From: a bacterium
Lineage (GTDB): Bacteria; Bacteroidota; Bacteroidia; B-17B0; Aurantibacillaceae
Direction of reading: 5' to 3'
Assembly: GCA_029945625.1 (NCBI GenBank)
Contig: JAQSCW010000026.1
Span: 62,001 to 126,000, forward strand
Length of the DNA stretch: 64,000 bases
Shown here: positions 28,799-38,400 of the stretch, in pieces
How positions within the stretch are numbered: the first letter of the stretch is position 1
How the letters are laid out: every line of letters begins with the position of its first letter
Notes under the pieces: generated by a model
What the model saw: the letters and a program-made list of their open reading frames with translations, nothing else
Databases searched by the model: none
Told to the model about the DNA's origin: nothing
Position numbers and translations under genes: made by a program

Positions 28799-29299
28799 AT
28801 GAGCATGGACGCAGCCTTAAAAGAATCATTGTGGAAACAATTCGGTGCAGCCATCGACATGCTTGAACAGGCAATTTCTGAATGTCCCGCTGAACTTTGG
28901 GACACGCAAGAAAAATTCTGGTATAAAGCCTATCATACCTTGTTTTTTTTGGATTATTACCTCAGCTCTGACCCAAAATCGTTTTCACCCCCCGCGCCCT
29001 TCTCACTTTCTGAATTTGATAATTCGGGGACCTTGCCCGAACGCGTGTACTCAAAGGTTGAATTAGTAACCTATGTAAAACAGTGTTACGAGAAATGTCG
29101 TCAACGTATTGAGCGTATCACCGCACAGAATTCACATGAACGCTGGGTAAATGAGTATCGTAACTACAGTACCTTTGAAATCCTAATCTATAACATGCGC
29201 CATGTGCAACACCATACCGGGCAATTGTATTTATTATTACGACAAGGTGCAGGCAAGGCTCCCCGATGGGTGTCGCAAACTCCTTCAACTGTTTCGTAG
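28799..29299 (+). CDS. DinB family protein
   Basis: WYKAYHTLFFLDYYLS ... ILIYNMRHVQHHTGQLYLLLRQ His pattern. Confidence 0.85.
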   Translation: MSMDAALKESLWKQFGAAIDMLEQAISECPAELWDTQEKFWYKAYHTLFFLDYYLSSDPKSFSPPAPFSLSEFDNSGTLPERVYSKVELVTYVKQCYEKCRQRIERITAQNSHERWVNEYRNYSTFEILIYNMRHVQHHTGQLYLLLRQGAGKAPRWVSQTPSTVS

Positions 29300-29395
29300 T
29301 GCATGTGTTTTGATCCGGGTTAAAAAAAACACCAAATAGGGATTAACGTGGACCAATGGCGCGTTATTTTTAAAATAATAAAAAAAAATGAAACC

Positions 29396-29887
29396 ATGAC
29401 AAAACAAAAAATGACTATTTGCTTATGGTTTGACGATCAGGCAGAGCAGGCGGCCAACTATTATGCGGGCATCTTTAAGGATTCATCCATTGGCGCAATT
29501 AGCAGGTATGGGAAAGAAGGAGCTGAAATACACCGCAAACCTGCCGGAAGTGCCATGGTAGTGAGTTTTTCACTCAATGGCATGAATTTTATGGCCTTAA
29601 ATGGAGGGCCCATTTTTAAATTTAATGAAGCAGTTTCCATTGTGGTCTCGTGCGAAACTCAGGAAGAAATTGACCATTATTGGGAAGCACTCACGCTGGA
29701 TGGCGAAGAAAGTAATTGTGGCTGGCTGAAAGACAAATACGGGGTGTCGTGGCAAATAGTGCCCGCTGCATTATCAAAATTAATGAGCGCACCCGACGCG
29801 GCAGCTTCGCAGAGAGTAGTAAAAGCTTTCATGCAAATGAAAAAATTTGAGATCGAAAAATTGATTCAAGCACAACAAGGGATATGA
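29396..29887 (+). CDS. VOC family / PhnB-like protein
   Basis: CLWFDDQAEQAANYYAGIFKDSSIG ... FMALNGGPIFKFNEAVSIVVSCETQEEIDHYWEAL ... CGWLKDKYGVSWQIVP. Confidence 0.92.
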   Translation: MTKQKMTICLWFDDQAEQAANYYAGIFKDSSIGAISRYGKEGAEIHRKPAGSAMVVSFSLNGMNFMALNGGPIFKFNEAVSIVVSCETQEEIDHYWEALTLDGEESNCGWLKDKYGVSWQIVPAALSKLMSAPDAAASQRVVKAFMQMKKFEIEKLIQAQQGI

Positions 29888-30681
29888 AATCGGAAGTAAA
29901 GAATGTGGAGGCCTATTTGGCTGCCCGGGAAAAAGACGTGAGGGTAATTCTCGAAAAGGTAAGAAAGACCATTAAAGCGGCGGCTCCCAATGCCGAAGAA
30001 GTAATTAGTTATGGGATGCCCGCTTACAAAGAACATGGAATTCTGGTGTATTTCGCTGCTAACAAAAACCATACAGGACTTTATCCAACGGCAGCCGGCA
30101 TCAAAGAATTTGAAAGTGAACTCGAACCGTATAAATTTTCAAAAGGAGCCATCCAATTTCCATACAATGCTCACTTGCCTCTGAAGCTCATCTCCCGAAT
30201 AGTGAAATTCAAATTGCGAGAGAATGTGAATAAATTAAACCTGACAAAAAAGAAACGCGGAGTGTTGCAGAAAAGCGATGAACAGACTGATCCAAAATCG
30301 GTGCTGGCGCATATTCACGCACTGGACCCCGCAACGGGCCAAATGGTGAACGCCATACGAAAAATAATTTTAGGTGCTGATCCAACAATAGGAGAAAGGA
30401 TCAAATGGAACAATCCAAGTTTCTTCTATACCGGAGAAATGAAGCCATTTAATCCTAAAGAATATAAACGAGAGATGGCCGTTTTTAATTTATATAAAGG
30501 CAGGATCATGTTGGTTTTTCCAAGCGGCGCCAAGGTGAAAGATACCAGCGGTATATTAGAGGGTGCTTATAAGGACGGGCGAAGAATCGTGATTTTTGAG
30601 GACATGGCAGATGTGAAGGCAAAAGCAGAATCCCTGAAGTCTGTCATAATAAAATGGATTAAATTAGTACACACCAACTAG
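29884..30681 (+). CDS. Tandem DUF1801 (YdhG-like) protein
   Basis: Two consecutive DUF1801-like units: ...EEVISYGMPAYKEHGILVYFAANKNHTGLYP... and ...GERIKWNNPSFFYTGEM...VFNLYKGRIMLVFPSG. Confidence 0.8.
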   Translation: MKSEVKNVEAYLAAREKDVRVILEKVRKTIKAAAPNAEEVISYGMPAYKEHGILVYFAANKNHTGLYPTAAGIKEFESELEPYKFSKGAIQFPYNAHLPLKLISRIVKFKLRENVNKLNLTKKKRGVLQKSDEQTDPKSVLAHIHALDPATGQMVNAIRKIILGADPTIGERIKWNNPSFFYTGEMKPFNPKEYKREMAVFNLYKGRIMLVFPSGAKVKDTSGILEGAYKDGRRIVIFEDMADVKAKAESLKSVIIKWIKLVHTN

Positions 30682-30759
30682 AAACCATTTGAAAAAGACA
30701 AAAATCATTTTAGGAGACACTTACCAGCGATTAAAATAAAAATAGATCAATTACTGAAT

Positions 30760-32706
30760 TCAACGCAGGACTAATTTTACGCTTCTGGTTTGGTCACCAA
30801 CAGTTAGAACAAATTGGTATATTCCCGCGCTAAGGGCCGGCTTCATGGGAATATCAAAAATCGTTTTATCATTGAAAATTATATCCGGAAATTCTCTCAC
30901 AGTTGATCCGGCAGCATCAATAATTAAGAGATGTGCCTTTTGATTGATCCCTTCTGAAACAATCTCAACCTGAATGTTACCATCACTTGGATTTGGATAC
31001 ACCAACAATCGAACTCCTTCATCATGAGAATTATCGACAGAAACGATCGGGCTGAAATCAAAAGTTTGGTCAAGATCTAATGCTTTCAGCTGGTAATAAC
31101 TGATGCCATTATTCGGATAATTATCTTTTGCAGAGTAATAAAGTACTTGTTGACTGTTGTTAGCAGCTTTTACCGTTGCAATTTCTTTCCAGCTCACTCC
31201 ATCAGAACTTCTTTGCACAATAAATTTATCAGTATTTTTTTCGGTAGCTGTGATCCATCGCAAACATACTGCCGATTCACAAACGCTAGCCTTAAAACTA
31301 ATCAGCTCGAGTGGCAAAGGACTGGTAGCATAGTCTAAAGACCCGACTGTGTAATACCCATCACCGGCCGTGTTATAGATGACACCATTAAAAGTAATTC
31401 TATCTCCCGCAAAGCTAGTGGCGCTCATCACTTCTGTCCAAGCTCCGGCCAAACCCGCGCGGTACAATAATTTATAATTTGAGGTTGGGCCGGCAGCAGC
31501 GCCTCCTGTTCCACTGTCGCTGAAATCAAACGTGAGATTTACACTTTCGTTCGTTCCTCCAACATGTGTCCAGTCAAAATACCAGATTCTTCCCCACCTT
31601 GCATTTGCGGGACCCACACTCATGCCTCCCACATCGGTGGTATTAAGAATGTTCGCACCTGTCTGATGTCCGAAGAGGAGATATTCTCCGTTCTCCATTG
31701 CCGTGGCTTGAGTAACATCCAAGCCACCACTAATTGATGAGGCAGCACTGGCATTATTACCGGATGCTTCTTGTCCTACACCTGCCACTTCAAAATCATA
31801 ATTGCCGTTTACAGGGGTGTCACCGGCATACTTGTCATTACTTACCAAACCAAGTCCGTATTTTGAGGCCAGGTAGTTATTAAGAATGTTCATTTGCGCA
31901 TCATTCACATTGTAATTATAAATTATTACTTCTGTAAGAAAACCCTTTAACCCATTGTTCGCTCCCGAATAGTGCCGACCTATTTGCGGTGTTTGTGGAG
32001 AATAGTTGGCATCAGCGTTAGTTACCGTTGCTTCCAAATTTCCATCTACAAAAAGATTATAGGTTTTTGTTGCTCCGGGCGCTTCCCTATAAGATGCAAT
32101 ACGAAACAGACCGTTGGAAACATTCACTGCACTCACAGGTCCGCCAATCCCGCCACCTGCTCCGTCTCTTTTTTGAAAACCGTACTTATTCGTGTTCGTA
32201 ATTTTCAAACTTGCCAATTCATTTCCTTCGGTGGAAGGCGGACCTCTGTCTATGATATAGCTCCCCGCACCGTCACCCATCGCGCCAGCAGTAAAGGCAG
32301 TATCTTTAAACACAACCAAATAAGAATAGCCGGTGTTGTTAGGAATCGAAGGAACCCCGCTTGCGGTTATATAATAATTACCTAGAAAACGCAGGGCAGG
32401 GAAGCCGTTTATAACATTGGTGATGTATCTCGGGCGGTTGGCTGCTGTGGCCTGCACAGCATTATTGCCAACTCCCGAAACATCATTCCACTGTTGCACC
32501 ATATCGCCACTTGCGGCAAGCGTAGTGCCTGCATTGTTATAAACACTTGCATCGGCTTTAAGCCAAAATCTGTTTTGAGTAGCAGAGGCAGCGTTTGTGC
32601 CAACCCCTGCGGGGCCGGTTTGAGCCAAAAGTGGAACCGTTCCGAAACCGGCTAAAATAACCAAGAAAGCGGATCGTATTTTAGGAATTGAAGGAGTTGC
32701 TTTCAT
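30760..32706 (-). CDS. T9SS-targeted secreted protein with LamG-like domain
   Basis: FWLKADASVYNNAG...QWNDVSG; C-terminal VYPNPSDGNIQVEI...GIYQFVLTVGDQTRSVKLVLR. Confidence 0.88.
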   Translation of the reverse strand: MKATPSIPKIRSAFLVILAGFGTVPLLAQTGPAGVGTNAASATQNRFWLKADASVYNNAGTTLAASGDMVQQWNDVSGVGNNAVQATAANRPRYITNVINGFPALRFLGNYYITASGVPSIPNNTGYSYLVVFKDTAFTAGAMGDGAGSYIIDRGPPSTEGNELASLKITNTNKYGFQKRDGAGGGIGGPVSAVNVSNGLFRIASYREAPGATKTYNLFVDGNLEATVTNADANYSPQTPQIGRHYSGANNGLKGFLTEVIIYNYNVNDAQMNILNNYLASKYGLGLVSNDKYAGDTPVNGNYDFEVAGVGQEASGNNASAASSISGGLDVTQATAMENGEYLLFGHQTGANILNTTDVGGMSVGPANARWGRIWYFDWTHVGGTNESVNLTFDFSDSGTGGAAAGPTSNYKLLYRAGLAGAWTEVMSATSFAGDRITFNGVIYNTAGDGYYTVGSLDYATSPLPLELISFKASVCESAVCLRWITATEKNTDKFIVQRSSDGVSWKEIATVKAANNSQQVLYYSAKDNYPNNGISYYQLKALDLDQTFDFSPIVSVDNSHDEGVRLLVYPNPSDGNIQVEIVSEGINQKAHLLIIDAAGSTVREFPDIIFNDKTIFDIPMKPALSAGIYQFVLTVGDQTRSVKLVLR

Positions 32707-32941
32707 GAGTTTACATCATTAATCTAAATTAACGATTCTAACAAAATTAGTCAAATTTTCCGGAGGGTGAATGTGATGGAGATTAAATTGATATAAAAAA
32801 TGCGAATTTCAACTGAAAGCAAAGTCCGAATCGGCATGGTCTTGTTGTATACTTTCAATAATTAAATAAGGAAACACGTAGGAGAGGGAGCGGAAATTTT
32901 TAGAATTTGTTTAAATTAGCGAATACGTAAAACTAGTAGAT

Positions 32942-33313
32942 ATGAAAAAAACAAATTTGCTGTATTGGATTTTCACGGCTCTTTTTTCCGCCGCCATGTT
33001 GTTTTCTGCGATCCCCGATATAATGATGGTTCCCGAAGCCATCACGTTTATGAATCACCTGGGCTATCCTAGCTATTTTATACTTTTTATTGGGGTGGCC
33101 AAAACTCTAGGGGTAGTTGCCATTCTAATTCCGGGTTTTCCACGAATCAGGGAATGGGCCTACGCCGGTTTGTTTTACGACTTAATAGGGGCCACCTATT
33201 CGGTGATTGCAGTAGAAGGATTACAGCCTCAAACAAGTTTCATTTTGGTGTTTTTTGGACTGGGCCTCGGTTCCTATCTATACAATCGCAAGGTGAATGC
33301 AGAATCCCACTAA
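32942..33313 (+). CDS. DoxX-like membrane protein
   Basis: FSAIPDIMMVPEAITFMNHLGYPSYFILFIGVAKTLGVVAILIPG. Confidence 0.85.
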   Translation: MKKTNLLYWIFTALFSAAMLFSAIPDIMMVPEAITFMNHLGYPSYFILFIGVAKTLGVVAILIPGFPRIREWAYAGLFYDLIGATYSVIAVEGLQPQTSFILVFFGLGLGSYLYNRKVNAESH

Positions 33314-33403
33314 ACACAGATAACACTGATTGATCTTACAAACCATAACATGAGATGCACTCCTAATTAACTTACAGTGGAGCAAAAACAAGGGGGATTC
33401 CTT

Positions 33404-34687
33404 ATGAAGAAAATAGGTGCAAACAAGATTGTTTATCTCTTGTTGTCACTACTCATCCTTGTTTTTATTTTAGTTGAAGCTAGGGGTGAGGGTGATTTTT
33501 TGATCTTTCAGTCGGCGGCGAGCGATTTGCTGAAGAGCGAAAATATTTACAGAAAAGAATACAGTACTTGGTACCATTATTATTACGACGTTGTATTTGC
33601 CCTTTTACTTTATCCTCTCTCCTTCCTTCCGCTTTATTATGTAAAAGTGCTGTGGTTGATGCTCAATGTGTTTTTTGCCTATCGGATCTGGCAGATTATT
33701 TTGAGTTGGCTTCCATTATCGCTGATCACTGAAAAGGGGAAAAAGCAATTCGTTAGCCTTTCGGTCGTTTTTGTATTTGCCTTTCTTTGGGATAATTTTC
33801 ATTTAAGTCAGGTTACCATCTTCTTGTTATACCTTACTTTTGAGGGACTGCACCTCATCAACACGCAAAGAACGCTGAGGGGGAGCATCTTGATTGCGTT
33901 TGGAATAACAATGAAGGTCTTGCCCATTTTTATTATTCCTTATTTAATCTACCGGCGGGAGTGGAAATCTACTTTTTTTGTAATTCTGTTTAGTGGGTTG
34001 TTACTTTTAATTCCGGGTTTTATAATCGGATTTGAATTCAACAGTTTTCTCTTACAAGAGAGATGGAAACTCTTAAATCCTACCAACGTAGTTCATATTC
34101 TTGATACCAACGAACGCAGTTTTCACTCCCTAACCACCTACTTTGCAACTCTTTTGGTAAAAGATTGTCAGGATGTATATGCCTTACCCCTTCGCCGAAA
34201 TATTGCAGACATATCGCTCGTTAGCTTGAACCTGGTAATTACCATGAGCAGACTGGCGCTTATTTTGTTTGCTATTTATTTTCTGGGCAGTAAGCCCTTC
34301 AAAAGTGTCACAAGCCACCTCCAACGACTTTACGAATTGTCCTATATCTGTTTGATAACTCCGCTGATTTTCCCCCATCAGCAGTTATACGCTTTCTTTT
34401 ATATTTTGCCGGCCTCTGCTTATTTATTATTTTTTCTTGTTGCGACACGAGCCCATCATATCATGAAAATGGGATTGACTGTTTCTATGATTATCATCTA
34501 CTTCTTAACCAATGCGCATGTTATTTTGGGGCAATTCAATCACTATTACAATCATTTTAAGATTCTCACCTACGGAGTGTTTGTCCTTATTGTAGTATTG
34601 GCACTTTATAAACCCAAAAAACTTTTCGACTTGGTAATTAGGAAGAAAGAAAATATGTCTACGGCCACTGAATCGGCTGAAACTTAA
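33404..34687 (+). CDS. GT87/DUF2029-like membrane glycosyltransferase
   Basis: DFLIFQSAASDLLKSENIY...FALLLYPLSFLPL...GSILIAFGITMKVLPIFIIPYLIYRREWKS. Confidence 0.85.
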   Translation: MKKIGANKIVYLLLSLLILVFILVEARGEGDFLIFQSAASDLLKSENIYRKEYSTWYHYYYDVVFALLLYPLSFLPLYYVKVLWLMLNVFFAYRIWQIILSWLPLSLITEKGKKQFVSLSVVFVFAFLWDNFHLSQVTIFLLYLTFEGLHLINTQRTLRGSILIAFGITMKVLPIFIIPYLIYRREWKSTFFVILFSGLLLLIPGFIIGFEFNSFLLQERWKLLNPTNVVHILDTNERSFHSLTTYFATLLVKDCQDVYALPLRRNIADISLVSLNLVITMSRLALILFAIYFLGSKPFKSVTSHLQRLYELSYICLITPLIFPHQQLYAFFYILPASAYLLFFLVATRAHHIMKMGLTVSMIIIYFLTNAHVILGQFNHYYNHFKILTYGVFVLIVVLALYKPKKLFDLVIRKKENMSTATESAET

Positions 34688-34812
34688 ACCTGAATACAGT
34701 TCAACTGATTTGCAAAGATTAGGTTAACTCTGTTAAATTTTGTTTTTTACGTGTGCGGATGGTCCTAGTTTTTTTACCTTGAACTTTAATTTTAGTCACA
34801 GAACCTGTAAGT

Positions 34813-36084
34813 ATGAATTCAGAGAAAAAAAAACCTTCAAAGTTTGCGCGTTTCTGGAAGGTGTTGGGTCCGGGTTTGGTTACCGGAGCAAGTGATGACG
34901 ACCCATCCGGTATTGCCACCTATTCACAAGCAGGAGCTGCATACGGACTTTCTACTTTGTGGACTGCAATTGTTGCATTTCCGCTCATGGCCGCCATTCA
35001 ACAAATGTGTGCCAGAATTGGTCTCGTTACAAGCCAAGGTCTCACTGGGACACTGAAAAAACACTACCCTCGTCCGGTGTTGTACCTCATGCTGATTTTT
35101 AGCTTCCCTGCTATTATTATGAATATTGGGGCAGACATTGCGGGAATGGGGGCTGTTGGAAATTTACTTTTTCCTGCAATTAATGCTACATATTTCAGTG
35201 TGCTATTCACCGTCTTGTTACTTGGTTTAATTATCTATTTACCCTATCAAAAGATTGCCTCTGTATTAAAATACATGTGCATTGTAATGTTGGTGTATTT
35301 TGTGGTGCCGTTTTTGTATAAGCAGGATATGGCGGAAATTATGAAAGCCACCTTCATTCCTGAAATCAGAATGGATAGAGATTTTTTAGCTGTGTTGGTG
35401 GGCATCTTGGGAACGACCATTTCGCCCTATCTGTTTTTCTGGCAAGCATCGGTTGAAGTGGAGGAAATGAAGAACAAGAAAAAACATTTGATGGTGAATA
35501 AAAAGATCATTCATGAAATGAGACAGGATGTTGATTTTGGCATGGGCTTTTCGGGTTTTGTAATGTATTTTATCATTCTTACCACCGGCACTGTTTTATA
35601 TAAGAGTGGGGTGCACCAGATCGACACCGTAGAGCAGGCAGCGATGGCATTGAAACCTTTGGCCGGAAATATGGCTTACCTTCTTTTTGCGATAGGGGTA
35701 ATTGGCACCGGACTCATTGCTATTCCGGTTTTAAGTGGTTCGCTCTCTTATATTTTTACCGAAACGTTTGGATGGGAACAAGGGCTGGATAAAAAATTTC
35801 ATGAGGCCAAAGGATTTTATGTGATCATTGCCATTTCTTTGATTCTTGGTTTGTCGCTCCATTATATCGGAATTTCACCCATCAAGGCCCTCATATACAC
35901 TGCTATTTTATATGGCATTACAGCGCCCGTGCTCATTGCCATTATTCTCCATATTTCAAATAATAAAGAAATAATGGGGAAATTTGTAAATGGACGTCTT
36001 ACAAATATTCTGGGATTTGCCGCACTTATCATCATGACGGCCGCGGCATCCCTTTTAATTTACGTTCAGCTTTCGGGTAAGTAG
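34813..36084 (+). CDS. NRAMP-superfamily divalent metal transporter (non-canonical DPSG motif)
   Basis: GPGLVTGASDDDPSGIATYSQAGAAYG; ILGTTISPYLFFWQASVEVEEM. Confidence 0.88.
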   Translation: MNSEKKKPSKFARFWKVLGPGLVTGASDDDPSGIATYSQAGAAYGLSTLWTAIVAFPLMAAIQQMCARIGLVTSQGLTGTLKKHYPRPVLYLMLIFSFPAIIMNIGADIAGMGAVGNLLFPAINATYFSVLFTVLLLGLIIYLPYQKIASVLKYMCIVMLVYFVVPFLYKQDMAEIMKATFIPEIRMDRDFLAVLVGILGTTISPYLFFWQASVEVEEMKNKKKHLMVNKKIIHEMRQDVDFGMGFSGFVMYFIILTTGTVLYKSGVHQIDTVEQAAMALKPLAGNMAYLLFAIGVIGTGLIAIPVLSGSLSYIFTETFGWEQGLDKKFHEAKGFYVIIAISLILGLSLHYIGISPIKALIYTAILYGITAPVLIAIILHISNNKEIMGKFVNGRLTNILGFAALIIMTAAASLLIYVQLSGK

Positions 36085-36274
36085 AAAAACCAGAGCAAGA
36101 TGATTTTCATCATATCCGGCGATTTAATTAAATTACTGCTTATCTTCGTTTTACAATAAGTTACAGCCGAAAGGTCACTCGCGAGATTATAAACTATAGC
36201 GTACGCGTCGCGCTATACTTGCTGCTGTTTTCCGGAATGAGTTCTTAATTGTTCTTCATTGATTAAGTAGAAAC

Positions 36275-36625
36275 ATGAAAAATCCGCCGAACTGGAAACA
36301 TATTTTATATGTAATAGGGGTAATCGCCTTTGCGCTTGGCGCGCTTGATCCGCTGGAAGGCTCTGTGGTGGTGGTCATTGGTAGTGTTTTAATCGCGCTT
36401 AGCGCTTTTCTTATTGGTGACAGACACCGTAAACTCTTTTTTTGGGCGTGTGTAGCTATTTTATTTGGTGTGTTCTTCCTATTTTATTTTAGCTCTAAGG
36501 GTGGATTCGGCGGCGGTTCCAGCCTTTCGTGGTGGTGGGGCCTCCTCATAATTCCATACCCTGTTGCCTGGCTTGGTGTTGTTACACTGCTCATTGTGCG
36601 AACGATTAGAAAAAAAGCATCTTAA
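36275..36625 (+). CDS. Small membrane protein, unknown
   Basis: 116 aa, four hydrophobic segments, no antisense competitor. Confidence 0.6.
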   Translation: MKNPPNWKHILYVIGVIAFALGALDPLEGSVVVVIGSVLIALSAFLIGDRHRKLFFWACVAILFGVFFLFYFSSKGGFGGGSSLSWWWGLLIIPYPVAWLGVVTLLIVRTIRKKAS

Positions 36626-36815
36626 CAAGATTGGCGTGAGGTGCTTTGATGGTTGAAAACTTAGGATAAATCAAAAGTTAAGGATTCTCTATTTTATTGA
36701 ACTTTAATAGACTCCAAAAGTTATAAATGAATAGTTTCCAATTTGAACAGTGTTTGAGATTTCTTCTGTTCAACTAGGTTCAAGTTTCGGAATTGCATAT
36801 TTAAAATTAAAACAC

Positions 36816-38219
36816 ATGAAAAAACAGAGTAGTGCCTTCGCATCATCCCTTCTTTTTTTTCTTATCTTCTTTTTTTCTCAAACTGCCGTATTTTCGCAGA
36901 GTATTGGTACAGGCTGGTTTCATTCGGCGGCAATTTGCAACGATGGGTCATTAAAAGCATGGGGACTCAATAACAATGGCCAATTGGGAAATGGCAACAC
37001 GCTAGGGGTCAACCTTCCGGTATCTGTAAATACACTTACGGGCGTGATCGCCGTATCGGGCGGAGCCGGCCACACGCTGGCACTAAAAAGTAACGGCACC
37101 TTATTTGCTTGGGGTTTAAATACCGATGGTCAACTTGGGAATGCCTCAAATACCAATACCAGTAATGTTAGCGCTGTGAGCACGCTTACCGGAGTAATCT
37201 CCGTTGCATGCGGGGCTTATCATTCGCTGGCACTTAAGTCAGACGGTACCGTGTGGGCTTGGGGCTGGAATTCGACAGGTCAATTAGGAAACGGAACCAA
37301 TGTGAGCTCCAATGTGCCGGTCCTGGTAGGCTCACTATCGGGTATCATTGCAATTGCGGCGGGACAAATTCATTCAATGGCAATTAAAAGCGATGGCACA
37401 GTATGGACCTGGGGAGGAAATACCTATGGACAACTCGGTATTGGAAACAGCACCGACAGTAATATCCCTGTAAAGGTGGCAGCACTTACGGGAATTATTT
37501 CTGTGAAGGGAGGAAATCAATTTTCTATTGCGCTGAAGAACGACGGAACAGTGAGTGCCTGGGGCTACAACAATTATGGAGATCTTGGTAATGGAACCTA
37601 TACGGGAACAAATTCTCCGGTTCCTGTGAGTTTACTCGCCGGTATTACAGCAATTGCAGCGGGGGGGCATCATGTTCTCGCAATAAAAAATGACGGAACA
37701 TTGTACAGTTGGGGTTATAATAATTACGGACAATTGGGAAATGGTGCAACTGCAAATCTCAATGTGCCGGTTCAGATCTCTACTCTTGCAGGTATTGTTG
37801 CCATTGAAGGAGGATCATCGCATTCGCTGGCCTTGAAAAATAATGGCACACTTTTTTCCTTTGGCTATAATTCTGACGGGGAACTTGGAACCGGCACATA
37901 TTCCAACAGCAGTGTACCTTTGCCCCTGAGCACACTGTGTTCAGTTGTTACTAGTTTGAGTAACGCAGCCAAGGATTTAAGTTTTTCTTTTTTTCCAAAT
38001 CCCTCCAACGGGAAATTTCAGATAAATGCCAATGAGTCTGATCTTGATGGTGCAGCATTGGAGATCTATAATAGTGTAGGTGAAAAGATCTTTGTATACA
38101 ATTCAGAATCTCTCAAATCAGGTACTATCATTGATCTTTCTCACATGGCAAAAGGTTTTTACCTCGCTACTCTTCGGGCGGGAAATAGAATTAATACAGT
38201 AAGAATAGTTTTGGACTAA
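36816..38219 (+). CDS. Secreted RCC1-repeat protein with T9SS tail
   Basis: Seven RCC1-like blades (AWGLNNNGQLGNG ... SFGYNSDGELGTG); C-terminal FFPNPSNGKFQI...GFYLATLRAGNRINTVRIVLD. Confidence 0.93.
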   Translation: MKKQSSAFASSLLFFLIFFFSQTAVFSQSIGTGWFHSAAICNDGSLKAWGLNNNGQLGNGNTLGVNLPVSVNTLTGVIAVSGGAGHTLALKSNGTLFAWGLNTDGQLGNASNTNTSNVSAVSTLTGVISVACGAYHSLALKSDGTVWAWGWNSTGQLGNGTNVSSNVPVLVGSLSGIIAIAAGQIHSMAIKSDGTVWTWGGNTYGQLGIGNSTDSNIPVKVAALTGIISVKGGNQFSIALKNDGTVSAWGYNNYGDLGNGTYTGTNSPVPVSLLAGITAIAAGGHHVLAIKNDGTLYSWGYNNYGQLGNGATANLNVPVQISTLAGIVAIEGGSSHSLALKNNGTLFSFGYNSDGELGTGTYSNSSVPLPLSTLCSVVTSLSNAAKDLSFSFFPNPSNGKFQINANESDLDGAALEIYNSVGEKIFVYNSESLKSGTIIDLSHMAKGFYLATLRAGNRINTVRIVLD

Positions 38220-38400
38220 GATTAAGAAATCTTTCCGCTTATAGCAGTTTCTGCATCTATCCGAAAAAAAGCGGATCATCCGACCCGACTTTAAATGAAA
38301 GGAAATTCATCCAATTTTCATATTTTTAGAGATCGTTTGGTCATTTTCGACAGTAACCTCGCATAAAATCCAAATGACCGTCAACGTATATTAATTTGAA

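Noticed and set aside
36085-36274. Possible ncRNA with TATAGCG/CGCTATA stem
   Set aside because: Only a 7-bp stem without supporting structure or U-tract.
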